17,506 nt of DNA. Origin: Clostridia bacterium. GTDB lineage: Bacteria > Bacillota > Clostridia > Christensenellales > DTU072. The notes under the pieces are model-generated. The model had not been told where the DNA came from, did not search any database, and saw nothing but the letters and a program-made list of their open reading frames with translations. The stretch is taken from NCBI GenBank assembly GCA_028701415.1, contig JAQVQU010000029.1, positions 1 to 17,506 of the forward strand. Direction: 5' to 3'. A program made the translations under genes and the position numbers. Below, piece after piece: positions 1 to 6,341 of the stretch (position 1 is its first letter; each line of letters begins with the position of its first letter).

Positions 1-274
1 TATTACCTAAATTAATAGCATAGATCTTTGTATCATATAAAGCACATTCTTTTGCTATTCTAAGAATTGTTCCATCCCCCCCCAAAACGATGACTAAATC
101 AGAATTCTGAGCAAGGGAATTTCTACTGAAGTATTCTCCTTTTAAATTCAGTATTCTTAATTCATCGGACAAATTAATAGTAACGAAATTATATTGTGAA
201 AGTAAATCAAAAATAGAGGTTGTTACTCTTCCTCCAATATCTTTAGATAAATTTGTATAAATTCCAATAATCAT
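1..274 (-). CDS. nadK: NAD kinase, N-terminal part (cut by window edge)
   Basis: Translating the minus strand from the ATG at 274 gives about 91 residues that run off the window. The product begins MIIGIYTNLSKD and carries the NAD kinase signature LGGDGT near residue 65, followed by INLGN at the edge, the start of the family's conserved loop. The enzyme phosphorylates NAD to NADP in the cytoplasm using ATP. Only the N-terminal half of the catalytic domain is present. It lies 65 bp downstream of oapA on the same strand; in Clostridia nadK commonly follows the nusB–xse–ispA block, so the context fits. The start codon has no close Shine-Dalgarno sequence, but TATAAT stands 7 nt before it. The GGDG motif is encoded across a run of eight G (76–83). 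Identification is firm; the exact start is less so, because the frame stays open a little upstream. Confidence 0.9.
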   Translation of the reverse strand, partial: MIIGIYTNLSKDIGGRVTTSIFDLLSQYNFVTINLSDELRILNLKGEYFSRNSLAQNSDLVIVLGGDGTILRIAKECALYDTKIYAINLGN

Positions 275-281
275 AAGTATA

Positions 282-310
282 ATTATACATTTACCTTGTA
301 TATTATACAA
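282..310 (-). promoter_or_regulatory. Candidate promoter of nadK
   Basis: On the minus strand TTGTAT (305–310) and TATAAT (282–287) are separated by 17 bp. The -10 box is perfect; the -35 box matches TTGACA at only three positions. The ATG of nadK follows 7 nt after the -10 box, so transcription would begin at or within a base or two of the start codon. The -35 box lies inside the palindrome at 294–312. Confidence 0.45.
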
Positions 311-312
311 GG
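294..312. repeat. Perfect 9-bp palindrome over the nadK promoter
   Basis: CCTTGTATA (294–302) and TATACAAGG (304–312) are exact inverted copies with a single central base. It lies between oapA and nadK and covers the proposed -35 box and part of the spacer. There is no T-run after it on either strand, so a terminator is unlikely; the tight symmetry looks more like a dimeric regulator's operator, which is inference. Confidence 0.5.
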
Positions 313-339
313 AATAAAAATATATACGGATAAATATAG

Positions 340-1053
340 TTATTTCTTTTTTTTCTTTATAATCGAATCTTTTGGATTGTAAAATACTGCTACAAACTTT
401 GCCGTCAATAATACTATTTCTTTTGATTTATTTACAGCAAGGTTCTTGAAAAATGCTTTTCCGCCAACAGTTAAAGCTGCGACAATGCTAGCTGAAGCTA
501 TATTAATTATTAGCTTAGCTGATTCAGAAAAAAATGAGGAAAATTTATAAGTGATACCGATCAACAAGGCCCCGCTTACAATTCCACAAATGTCTCCTAT
601 AACATCACAACAAATATTTGATACTTTCTCAGCATTTCTAATAAGTATAAGCGCTTGTTTGCTACCTGGTTCTTTCCTACTAGCTAAAGCATATATAGGT
701 TCAGGATTACAAGAAGTAGTCGCAACTCCAACAGCATCTGCAATCAAACTTAAAAATATTAAAATTATAAGAAGTAGAATAGATATTGTATAATGAAAAT
801 AGTTAGTAAACTCTGAAAGAAGAGAAAAAAACGCAGCAAGAATAAGAGTTATAAAAGTGATTTTTATAACCCAAAAAATACCTTTATTCTTTTTTTTTGA
901 TTTAACTGTTTTTTTCCGTATTGGGTTCACAGAAGAATCTTTATTTATGGTAATAGGCCTATCTATGAAAATTTGCTCATCTGAATCATTATCATCAGGA
1001 GCATTATCAAAATTATTTTTATTGGTTTCTTTATTAGAATTATCTAAACTCAT
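340..1053 (-). CDS. oapA: OLE-associated membrane protein OapA
   Basis: This 237-residue protein follows the OLE RNA directly, as OapA does in Bacillus halodurans, where it binds the RNA and holds it at the membrane. Visible layout: an acidic Asn/Asp-rich tail (1–35), a basic stretch (about 45–57, RKKTVKSKKKNKG), four hydrophobic segments (about 58–80, 87–108, 150–168, 179–197) and a poly-lysine C-terminus. Between segments 2 and 3 lies the most conserved-looking part, with DAVGVATT (106–113), ASRKEPGSKQA (124–134) and the DVIGDICGIVSG run (150–161). Four membrane segments and basic tails fit the known protein. The ATG is preceded by GAGG five bases upstream. My recollection is that some homologues are annotated as CorB-like Mg/Co transporters; I could not check this. 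The identification rests on synteny plus topology rather than on alignment. Confidence 0.82.
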   Translation of the reverse strand: MSLDNSNKETNKNNFDNAPDDNDSDEQIFIDRPITINKDSSVNPIRKKTVKSKKKNKGIFWVIKITFITLILAAFFSLLSEFTNYFHYTISILLLIILIFLSLIADAVGVATTSCNPEPIYALASRKEPGSKQALILIRNAEKVSNICCDVIGDICGIVSGALLIGITYKFSSFFSESAKLIINIASASIVAALTVGGKAFFKNLAVNKSKEIVLLTAKFVAVFYNPKDSIIKKKKK

Positions 1054-1059
1054 TGAATC

Positions 1060-1650
1060 CTCGAAATTGTTGATGGAGGTGAAAATTAAGTAAACCTTGC
1101 GTCTTTAGGTTCGGTAGGCTTTCCCTGTAAAATACTTGTCGTTGCCGTCCAAGCAGTTTCCTTTGAAATTCTACAATGTCTGATTGCTCAAAACATAACC
1201 GAATCGCCACTTAGAACACACTATAATCCTTAATTGTTTCAGTCTAGAAAATTTCTTTAACAGAATGGATACGAACTATCCTCTTTTGCACCCTAGGTTT
1301 CATAAGCATAGACCATTCAAAGTTCGCGTACTCAGTATGATTCTGAACCTTATTCCTCACTAGGACACTCAAGGCAAGCTACACTGCACACAGATATTGC
1401 TTACCGCGATGCAGGTTTAATCCTATTCAGAAAAACTATTCAAGTCTGTCCAAAATAGGTCTCCACGATAATTGGGTCGGCTTCAACATGCCATTGTTAA
1501 ACGCCCAAAAACCTTAACTTCCAGCATACGCCCGGATTTGGGCAATCCAAGCAAACACAAGAAACTTCATCGATATGCTCTTTGACGGTATTTTAGCCCC
1601 GCCTTTGCTCGTACCGTATCTGACTAGAATACTGTACCGCCATCAACAAA
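1060..1650 (-). ncRNA. ole: OLE RNA (ornate large extremophilic RNA)
   Basis: The 641 bases between ispA and oapA hold no credible gene but are clearly structured and less AT-rich than their surroundings. Location between ispA and oapA, on the same strand and about 590 nt long, matches OLE RNA, whose known length is about 600 nt. Structure I can see: a closing helix of ten perfect pairs joining the two ends (1640–1649 with 1067–1076, plus two more GC pairs after a mismatch); a 5' hairpin 1611–1637 (GTAC-a-GTATT paired with GATAC-g-GTAC); a 7-bp helix 1373–1379/1399–1405; and a small hairpin 1267–1281. It lacks the RNase P signature GAGGAAAGUCC and any tmRNA tag frame or tRNA-like ends. In characterised species the RNA forms a membrane ribonucleoprotein with OapA and is linked to cold, ethanol and Mg2+ stress. 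Ends are estimated from the closing helix and the promoter. Confidence 0.86.
1067..1649 (-). other. End-to-end closing helix of the OLE RNA
   Basis: TTGTTGATGG in the RNA (bases 1649 to 1640) is exactly complementary to CCATCAACAA (1076 to 1067), 563 nt further on. After a C·T mismatch two more pairs form (1637–1638 with 1078–1079). It would bring the RNA ends together and sets the likely boundaries. The 5' strand could instead pair locally through TTGATGG with CCGTCAA (1582–1588). Confidence 0.7.
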
Positions 1651-1653
1651 GGA

Positions 1654-1682
1654 ATTATATCATATAGTTAAAAACTCTGCAA
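1654..1682 (-). promoter_or_regulatory. Dedicated promoter of the OLE RNA
   Basis: Downstream of the ispA stop the minus strand shows TTGCAG (1677–1682), a 17-bp spacer, and TATAAT (1654–1659) preceded by TGA, giving a perfect extended -10 (TGnTATAAT). The -35 box is weak, which an extended -10 tolerates. Transcription would start near 1647, within the first bases of the RNA's closing helix. So OLE RNA and oapA can be expressed apart from the ispA operon. Confidence 0.7.
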
Positions 1683-1694
1683 ATAAAGGTGCTT

Positions 1695-2534
1695 TTAATC
1701 GGTTTTAATATTCAATAAACTTATTATAGCATTCCAAAGTAATGAATTTGTTAAACATAACTGATCTGCGAGTAAAAATAAGTCATTTTTTAATCTGTTA
1801 AATAACGATTTGGTATTGTCTTCTCCGATTATTTTAATAATATTAATTTTTTCTGATTTATGTCGATGATCCAAGAAATCATCATTGATCTGAAATATTT
1901 TTCCAACAGTGTTAGAAAATTTTTCGAGCAAATTAAGGTTATCTTTAGAGATGTTTAAAAAAACAGCCGGGCTAGCAATCGCTGCCTCAAATAGAGCGCA
2001 AGTTTTTCCATCATAAATCCCTAATATTTGGTCTAAGCTATCTGGGATTGATTCCTGAATATCTTTAACTTGTCCTCCAATCATTCCGAGAACCCCAGCT
2101 TTTCGTGATATATAATTTGCAATAGAGGCATATTTGTTGCATTCTTTTGTAATTTCAAATAGTGTTTCATAAGCACAATTTAAAAGTGCATCTCCTATTA
2201 AAATTGCCATTCCTTGACCGAATTTATTATGTACTGAAGCTTTCCCCCTTCTAATTAAATCATTGTCCATTCCAGGTAAATCATCATGTACTAAAGAATA
2301 ACTATGAATTAATTCTATAGATACAGCTATTTTGAATAATTCTTTTTTTTCTAAGCCAAAAGCCTGACATGAAAGTAAAAATAGCAATGGTCTTATTCTT
2401 TTTCCCCCGCCGAAACAGGAATAAAGCATCCCATCATAAAGAATGTCTGGAATATACCCTGAATAATTAAGAATAGTCTTTTTCAACTCCTCGTCTATTT
2501 CTAAAAGCAATGATTCTATTATATTACTAATCAT
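1695..2534 (-). CDS. ispA: Polyprenyl (geranyl/farnesyl) diphosphate synthase
   Basis: This all-helical trans-prenyltransferase condenses isopentenyl diphosphate with allylic diphosphates to make geranyl- or farnesyl-diphosphate for isoprenoid and undecaprenyl synthesis. Seen: GGKRIRP near residue 43, the first aspartate-rich motif DDLPGMD (84–90), GGQVKDI near 153, and the second aspartate-rich motif DDFLD (218–222). The 279-residue length is slightly under the usual 290–300; the stretch after the second motif is shortened and the usual LGK…T-Y pattern is degenerate (EDNTKSLFNRL). I chose the ATG at 2534, which overlaps the xseB stop by 8 bases (ATGATTAG); a TTG at 2543 would add three residues. 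It is the last protein gene before the OLE RNA, its normal neighbour. Chain-length specificity cannot be read with certainty. Confidence 0.93.
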   Translation of the reverse strand: MISNIIESLLLEIDEELKKTILNYSGYIPDILYDGMLYSCFGGGKRIRPLLFLLSCQAFGLEKKELFKIAVSIELIHSYSLVHDDLPGMDNDLIRRGKASVHNKFGQGMAILIGDALLNCAYETLFEITKECNKYASIANYISRKAGVLGMIGGQVKDIQESIPDSLDQILGIYDGKTCALFEAAIASPAVFLNISKDNLNLLEKFSNTVGKIFQINDDFLDHRHKSEKINIIKIIGEDNTKSLFNRLKNDLFLLADQLCLTNSLLWNAIISLLNIKTD

Positions 2535-2733
2535 AATCTTCAATAATTAACTTTTCTAATGAAGCATTTAACTCAGTTAAGCGACCTTTTTGAGAAGATA
2601 ACGTTATTAGACAATCTTTTGATATAAGAATTGCTTCTTCATACAAATTCAATACATCATCAATAGCTAAAACTTCAGACTCAATTTTTTGCGCGATTGA
2701 TTCAATTTTTTCTATATTATATTCTAAACTCAT
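2527..2733 (-). CDS. xseB: Exodeoxyribonuclease VII small subunit
   Basis: The 68-residue product is a short, largely helical protein typical of the XseB family (about 60–85 residues). It contains a Leu/Glu-rich amphipathic pattern, with LYEEAILISKDC in the middle where the family usually reads YEEGVKLxKxC, and LNASLEKL near the end. XseB subunits bind XseA to form exonuclease VII, which digests single-stranded DNA from both ends. Translation starts at an ATG with a strong AGGAGG (2742–2747) eight bases upstream. It follows xseA by 18 bp and its end overlaps the start of ispA. Confidence 0.9.
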   Translation of the reverse strand: MSLEYNIEKIESIAQKIESEVLAIDDVLNLYEEAILISKDCLITLSSQKGRLTELNASLEKLIIEDYD

Positions 2734-2751
2734 TTAGAACGCCTCCTAAAA

Positions 2752-3867
2752 TTAGTCTTTATCTATGACTTTTGCGGAAAAAGACCCTTTATTTCCATAA
2801 ACATTCAATATATCATTTACACATACGTCTTGAACTGAACAAATATTAACATCCCCTTTTTTAATTTTAAAGTATCCTTTGTTGAATAAATTTTGGGGGT
2901 TAATTAAGCTCAGTGTCTTTCTTAAATTATATATGTTCTTTTCTTCAGAGGAAATCTTAAACTGCGCTATTAAAGATATTTTCTTTAAACAGTTTATAGC
3001 TAAATTCTTTGTTGACTCAATAGTCATATTTACTTTTTTTTCTATAGTTTGTAAAGATGAAAATATTCTATTGATTGAATTATTATATTGAGAAACAATA
3101 TATTCTCCAGCTGCCGTAGGAGTTAAACATCTTAAGTCTGATACAGCATCAGAAAGAGTAAAATCAACCTCGTGGCCTATAGCTGAAATGACAAATGTTT
3201 TTGCAGCGTATATTGCCCTGACAACTTCCTCCGAATTAAAAGCACTCAAATCTTCAGCCGAGCCCCCTCCTCTGGCTAAAATAATTACATCAAAATTTTG
3301 TTTGTCTAAAAAAGATAAGGCCTCAACTATTTCTTTTACTGAAGAAATGCCTTGTACGGAAACATTGTAAACTGAAACAGCTATTTGTTTATTATTTTTA
3401 TGGATGGTTTTATATATATCTTTTATAACCGCTCCTTCCTTACTTGTTATCACAACTATATTTTGGGGAAATGCAGGAGGTAAGATTTTATGTGTGATAT
3501 CAAAAAGACCTTCTTTTGTTAATCTGGCTTTGAGTTCTTGGAATTTATCAAATTGCTTACCAGAGCCACATAGTTCAATTTCAGTTGCGATAAATGAAAG
3601 TTTGCCTGTCTTTATGTAATAAGAAATTCTCCCAGAAATTAATACACTATCTCCTTCTTTTGGCAAATACTTCTGTTTGAGTTTAAAACCACATATAGAA
3701 ATTTGAGAATTCTCATCTTTAAGGGTACAGTATAAGTTTTCTTTGTGAATACTTAATCCAGATATTTCACCTTTAACAACTAAGTCCCAAAGTAAAGCAT
3801 CATTTTCAATTATGCCATATAGATATGAATTTAATTCTGATACAGTGAGATACTCTTTTTCTAACAT
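2752..3867 (-). CDS. xseA: Exodeoxyribonuclease VII large subunit
   Basis: Catalytic subunit of exonuclease VII, acting on single-stranded DNA in repair and recombination. The N-terminal ~100 residues form the OB-fold, including VKGEISGL near residue 31. The catalytic domain shows VVITSKEGAVIKDI (138–151), RGGGSAEDLSAFNSEE (199–214) and SAIGHEVDF followed by the LTPTAAGE stretch (228–255), the most conserved parts of the family. At 371 residues it is shorter than the usual 400–450; the missing part is in the C-terminal coiled region. The gene begins two bases after the nusB stop and has no obvious ribosome binding site, so translation is probably coupled to nusB. A folD gene, often found between nusB and xseA, is absent. 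Confidence 0.96.
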   Translation of the reverse strand: MLEKEYLTVSELNSYLYGIIENDALLWDLVVKGEISGLSIHKENLYCTLKDENSQISICGFKLKQKYLPKEGDSVLISGRISYYIKTGKLSFIATEIELCGSGKQFDKFQELKARLTKEGLFDITHKILPPAFPQNIVVITSKEGAVIKDIYKTIHKNNKQIAVSVYNVSVQGISSVKEIVEALSFLDKQNFDVIILARGGGSAEDLSAFNSEEVVRAIYAAKTFVISAIGHEVDFTLSDAVSDLRCLTPTAAGEYIVSQYNNSINRIFSSLQTIEKKVNMTIESTKNLAINCLKKISLIAQFKISSEEKNIYNLRKTLSLINPQNLFNKGYFKIKKGDVNICSVQDVCVNDILNVYGNKGSFSAKVIDKD

Positions 3868-3869
3868 TG

Positions 3870-4289
3870 TTACGATTTGTTGGTTAACTCCTTGTTAATT
3901 GAACTTAGTATTCCATTAACATATGCACTGCTTTTTTCAGTGGAATAAATCTTAACTAAATTTATAGCTTCAGCAATAGAAACATTAATAGGAATATCTT
4001 TAAGAAACATGATTTCATATGTTGATAGCAATAAAGCTGCTAAATCAGTTTTGTAAATTCTATCAAGATTGAATCCTTGAGCGTGCTTTTCAATAATAAG
4101 GGACAACTCTTTGTTTTTATCAATAACACCGTAATAAACTTCTTTAATATATTCAATATCTTCATTAGGAAAATCTGAAGAGCATAATAAAGAAAAAGAT
4201 TTGCTATTTGGTTGAAAATTTGAAAAAATAAGCTCAAAAATAAGTTTAAATAAATTTTCTCTAGCTTTTTTTCTCATAGTAATGTTCAT
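3870..4289 (-). CDS. nusB: Transcription antitermination factor NusB
   Basis: NusB binds boxA RNA with ribosomal protein S10 and supports antitermination in rRNA operons. The 139-residue, all-helical protein has the family start (ARENLFKLIFEL, from residue 8) and the conserved C-terminal half: DRIYKTDLAALLLSTYEI (about 75–92), then PINVSIAEAINLVKIYSTEKSSAYVNGIL (about 100–128 in order, motif split by the usual helix break). The ATG at 4289 overlaps the stop of the upstream Asp23-like gene as ATGA, a standard coupled start; an internal ATG at 4277 would give MRKKARE. Its place before xseA–xseB–ispA is the normal Firmicute order. Confidence 0.95.
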   Translation of the reverse strand: MNITMRKKARENLFKLIFELIFSNFQPNSKSFSLLCSSDFPNEDIEYIKEVYYGVIDKNKELSLIIEKHAQGFNLDRIYKTDLAALLLSTYEIMFLKDIPINVSIAEAINLVKIYSTEKSSAYVNGILSSINKELTNKS

Positions 4290-4609
4290 ACAGTAACGTT
4301 TTTTACTAGGATATTTATTTTTTTCACTTTAAATTTGGTGTTTTTCTCGATATCATTCTTTATTTGTTCCTGCAACATGCAACTTATCTCGGTAATACTA
4401 AAGCCATATTTAATGTCAATCTCGAAATCAATCTCCAATAGATAATCGTTTATTACAACTTTTGAAAAAACCTGAGATAAATCATTATTCTTGGAGACAT
4501 TTTGCCGCATTGATACGGCTTCATTATTTAAAATAGCTTTTAAAATTAACGAATCAACTAGCTCAGTATATCTATTATTAACTTGTTTTTCTAATTTATT
4601 CTTATTCAT
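4286..4609 (-). CDS. Divergent Asp23/Gls24-family envelope stress protein
   Basis: The 107-residue product resembles the Asp23/Gls24 family mainly in its C-terminal half: IDFEIDIKYGFSITEI, then a helix with QEQIKNDIEK and the ending FKVKKINILVKNV, which match the family's beta–YG–helix–V-V-x-V layout. The N-terminal half (ELVDSLILKAILNNEAV) is degenerate. Asp23 proteins sit under the membrane and are linked to cell-envelope stress; one is normally encoded just before nusB in Clostridia, so position supports the call. I start it at the internal ATG at 4609; the frame is open back to 4705, but that part would translate through a terminator hairpin. There is no Shine-Dalgarno sequence, and a -10-like TATTAT lies six bases before the ATG. 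Confidence 0.75.
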   Translation of the reverse strand: MNKNKLEKQVNNRYTELVDSLILKAILNNEAVSMRQNVSKNNDLSQVFSKVVINDYLLEIDFEIDIKYGFSITEISCMLQEQIKNDIEKNTKFKVKKINILVKNVTV

Positions 4610-4615
4610 TTCATG

Positions 4616-4645
4616 ATAATAACACAAATGACTTCTTATAATCAA
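4616..4645 (-). promoter_or_regulatory. Candidate promoter of the asp23-like–nusB–xse–ispA operon
   Basis: The minus strand has TTGATT (4640–4645), an 18-bp spacer and TATTAT (4616–4621), directly after the efp terminator. The ATG of the Asp23-like gene comes six bases later, so the mRNA is predicted to be leaderless. Confidence 0.5.
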
Positions 4646-4657
4646 CACGCAAGCAAT

Positions 4658-4682
4658 AAAAAAGTCCCTCTTGCGAAGGACT
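4658..4682 (-). terminator. Intrinsic terminator after efp
   Basis: An 8-bp stem (AGTCCTTC with GAGGGACT, one G·U pair) closed by a GCAA tetraloop is followed on the minus strand by five T. It lies 23 bp after the efp stop and should separate pepP–efp from the nusB operon. Confidence 0.85.
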
Positions 4683-4704
4683 AAAAAAACGCAGATAACA
4701 GTCA

Positions 4705-5271
4705 TTAAACGCGAGACATGTATTCTCCAGTTCTAGTGTCCAATCTAATTGTTTCCCCCTCATTTACAAATAAGGGAACTTGCACAGAAAAACCTGTTTC
4801 TAATATTGCAGTTTTTGTACCTGGTTGGGCGGTTGATCCTGGCAATCCAGGTTCACAATCTACAATTAATAATTCAACAAAGTTTTCTGGCTCTACTGAA
4901 AAAGCAGAACCTTTAAAGAATGAAATGTCTACAGGACTACCTTCTTTAATGAATCTCAAAGCATCTTCAACAATTTCTCTATTCATAGGAACCATATCAT
5001 ACGTATCTTTATCCATAAAATAATACAAATCTCCATCATTATAGCTATATTCCATTTTCTTTTTTTCTATATGAGCTAGTTCGTATTTTTCACTAGGATT
5101 GAAAGTTCTTTCGATTACTCCTCCAGTCATCACATTTCTCATTTTAGCGCGAACAAATGCTGAGCCCTTTCCTGGCTTAACATGTTGAAACTCAACTATC
5201 ACTTGTACTGAACCATTGTCTAATTGAAAAGTAATACCTTTACGAAAATCCCCTGCATTAATATATGCCAT
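4705..5271 (-). CDS. efp: Translation elongation factor P
   Basis: EF-P binds the ribosome between the P and E sites and relieves stalling at polyproline stretches. The 188-residue protein has the full three-domain length of the family. The domain I loop reads HVKPGKGSAFVRAK (30–43); K35 in PGKG is the position that carries the activating modification in other bacteria. The motifs ERTFNPSEKYELAHIE (75–90) and the ending RLDTRTGEYMSRV are typical. The ATG is preceded by AGGAGGG four to six bases upstream, one of the strongest ribosome binding sites here. It follows the peptidase gene by 20 bp, as in many Firmicutes. No genes for EF-P modification are in the window. Confidence 0.97.
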   Translation of the reverse strand: MAYINAGDFRKGITFQLDNGSVQVIVEFQHVKPGKGSAFVRAKMRNVMTGGVIERTFNPSEKYELAHIEKKKMEYSYNDGDLYYFMDKDTYDMVPMNREIVEDALRFIKEGSPVDISFFKGSAFSVEPENFVELLIVDCEPGLPGSTAQPGTKTAILETGFSVQVPLFVNEGETIRLDTRTGEYMSRV

Positions 5272-5291
5272 TATACCCTCCTGTCGTTCGA

Positions 5292-6335
5292 CTATAATAT
5301 TATCAGTTCTTTCGGTGATTTTGTCAAGTTTCGAACACCATCTTCACGAAAAACAACTATATCCTCGATTCTTACCCCAAACCTATTTGGGAGGTATAAG
5401 CCTGGTTCGACACTAGTAATTACATTAGAATCAATAAGACCATTATAAAATTTACTTAAAGAGGGCTTTTCATGAATGTCTATTCCAAGAGAATGGCCAA
5501 GTGAGTGAGTAAAAAATACTTCCATATTGAATTTGGAAAAGTAATTTCTCGCTAAATAATCACACTCTGCCCCAGACATGCCAGCCTTTAATTTTTCTAA
5601 GGCCGTTTTTTGAGCCTCTAATACTAATTGATATAACGAAATGTAATCGTCCTCAGGTTTTCCAACAGCTATACTACGTGTCATATCTGAACAATAACCC
5701 TTATATTTTGCTCCAAAATCAATTGTTATTACGTCTCTTTCACGTAAGACATTATTGGTTGGGTGTGCATGAGGTTTCGAGGTGTTTTTTCCAAATGCTA
5801 CTATGGTATCAAAGGCCAAAGTGCCTCCATTTAGATAAATTTGACTATTTATAAAACTTTCTAATTCAATTTCGGAAATACCAACTTTAATGGAATCTAA
5901 AGCTTTTAAAAAAACTAAATCGGTAATATTTTGTGCGTATTCTATGCAAGAAAGTTCATATTCCTCTTTAATTGAGCGTATAAGTTGCATTTCTTGTGAG
6001 ATGGGTATTAATTTATAATTCTTGAGCATGATAAATTCATGGTTTATTATGCTTAAGTTCTCATATCCAATTCTTTTAATTTTAAGCTTATCTAGACAAT
6101 CTAACGATTTTTGGACATAGCCTCCCCCATCCCCGATATCAATAAACCTGAAATTTGGACAAACACTTTCAAATTCTTCTTTTACTCTTTGATCAGATAT
6201 ATATAGATTTTCATTTCTAGTGATAATAATTCTGGCATCTTCGTTTTTGTAATTTGTAAAGTAAAACAAATTAGAAGGATCAGAAATATATGCGGCATCA
6301 TATTTTAAAAAAGATAATTTTTTTGTATTAATCAT
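5292..6335 (-). CDS. Xaa-Pro aminopeptidase/dipeptidase (M24B family)
   Basis: A cytoplasmic metallopeptidase of the pita-bread fold that cleaves next to proline. The 347-residue length suits the small Firmicute enzyme usually encoded before efp. The N-terminal creatinase-like domain covers about 1–120. The catalytic domain holds all five metal ligands: D206 (TIDFGAKYKGYCSD), D217, H281 (THSLGHSLG), E310 (SVEPGLYL) and E324 (VRIEDI). H277 and R322 match second-shell positions. The start MINTKKL fits the family. No Shine-Dalgarno sequence precedes it, but a good promoter ends six bases upstream. Aminopeptidase P (pepP) and prolidase (pepQ) share this fold and I cannot separate them by eye, so no symbol is given. 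Confidence 0.92.
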   Translation of the reverse strand: MINTKKLSFLKYDAAYISDPSNLFYFTNYKNEDARIIITRNENLYISDQRVKEEFESVCPNFRFIDIGDGGGYVQKSLDCLDKLKIKRIGYENLSIINHEFIMLKNYKLIPISQEMQLIRSIKEEYELSCIEYAQNITDLVFLKALDSIKVGISEIELESFINSQIYLNGGTLAFDTIVAFGKNTSKPHAHPTNNVLRERDVITIDFGAKYKGYCSDMTRSIAVGKPEDDYISLYQLVLEAQKTALEKLKAGMSGAECDYLARNYFSKFNMEVFFTHSLGHSLGIDIHEKPSLSKFYNGLIDSNVITSVEPGLYLPNRFGVRIEDIVVFREDGVRNLTKSPKELIIL

Positions 6336-6341
6336 ATAAAA

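Noticed and set aside
294..312. Terminator after oapA
   Set aside because: The palindrome has a one-base centre and no T-run on either strand; an operator-like role is more plausible.
551..793. Plus-strand open frames opposite oapA, and similar ones opposite xseA, efp, recJ, secF and secD
   Set aside because: They lack ribosome binding sites and recognisable motifs and lie antisense to well-supported genes.
1083..1150. Possible c-di-GMP (GEMM) riboswitch near the RNA's 3' end, because of GACGCAAGG and CCTAAAG on the minus strand
   Set aside because: The pieces are in the wrong order for a GEMM aptamer and the paired receptor stem is missing; they are better explained as parts of the OLE RNA.
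1060..1650. RNase P RNA, tmRNA or SRP RNA as the identity of the long structured RNA
   Set aside because: No GAGGAAAGUCC-type core of RNase P, no alanine tag reading frame or tRNA-like ends, no SRP domain IV loop; position next to ispA and an OapA-like gene fits OLE instead.
4610..4705. Longer start for the Asp23-like gene (32 extra codons)
   Set aside because: The extension is encoded by a terminator hairpin with its T-run and by the likely promoter, and its hydrophobic residues do not match the family.
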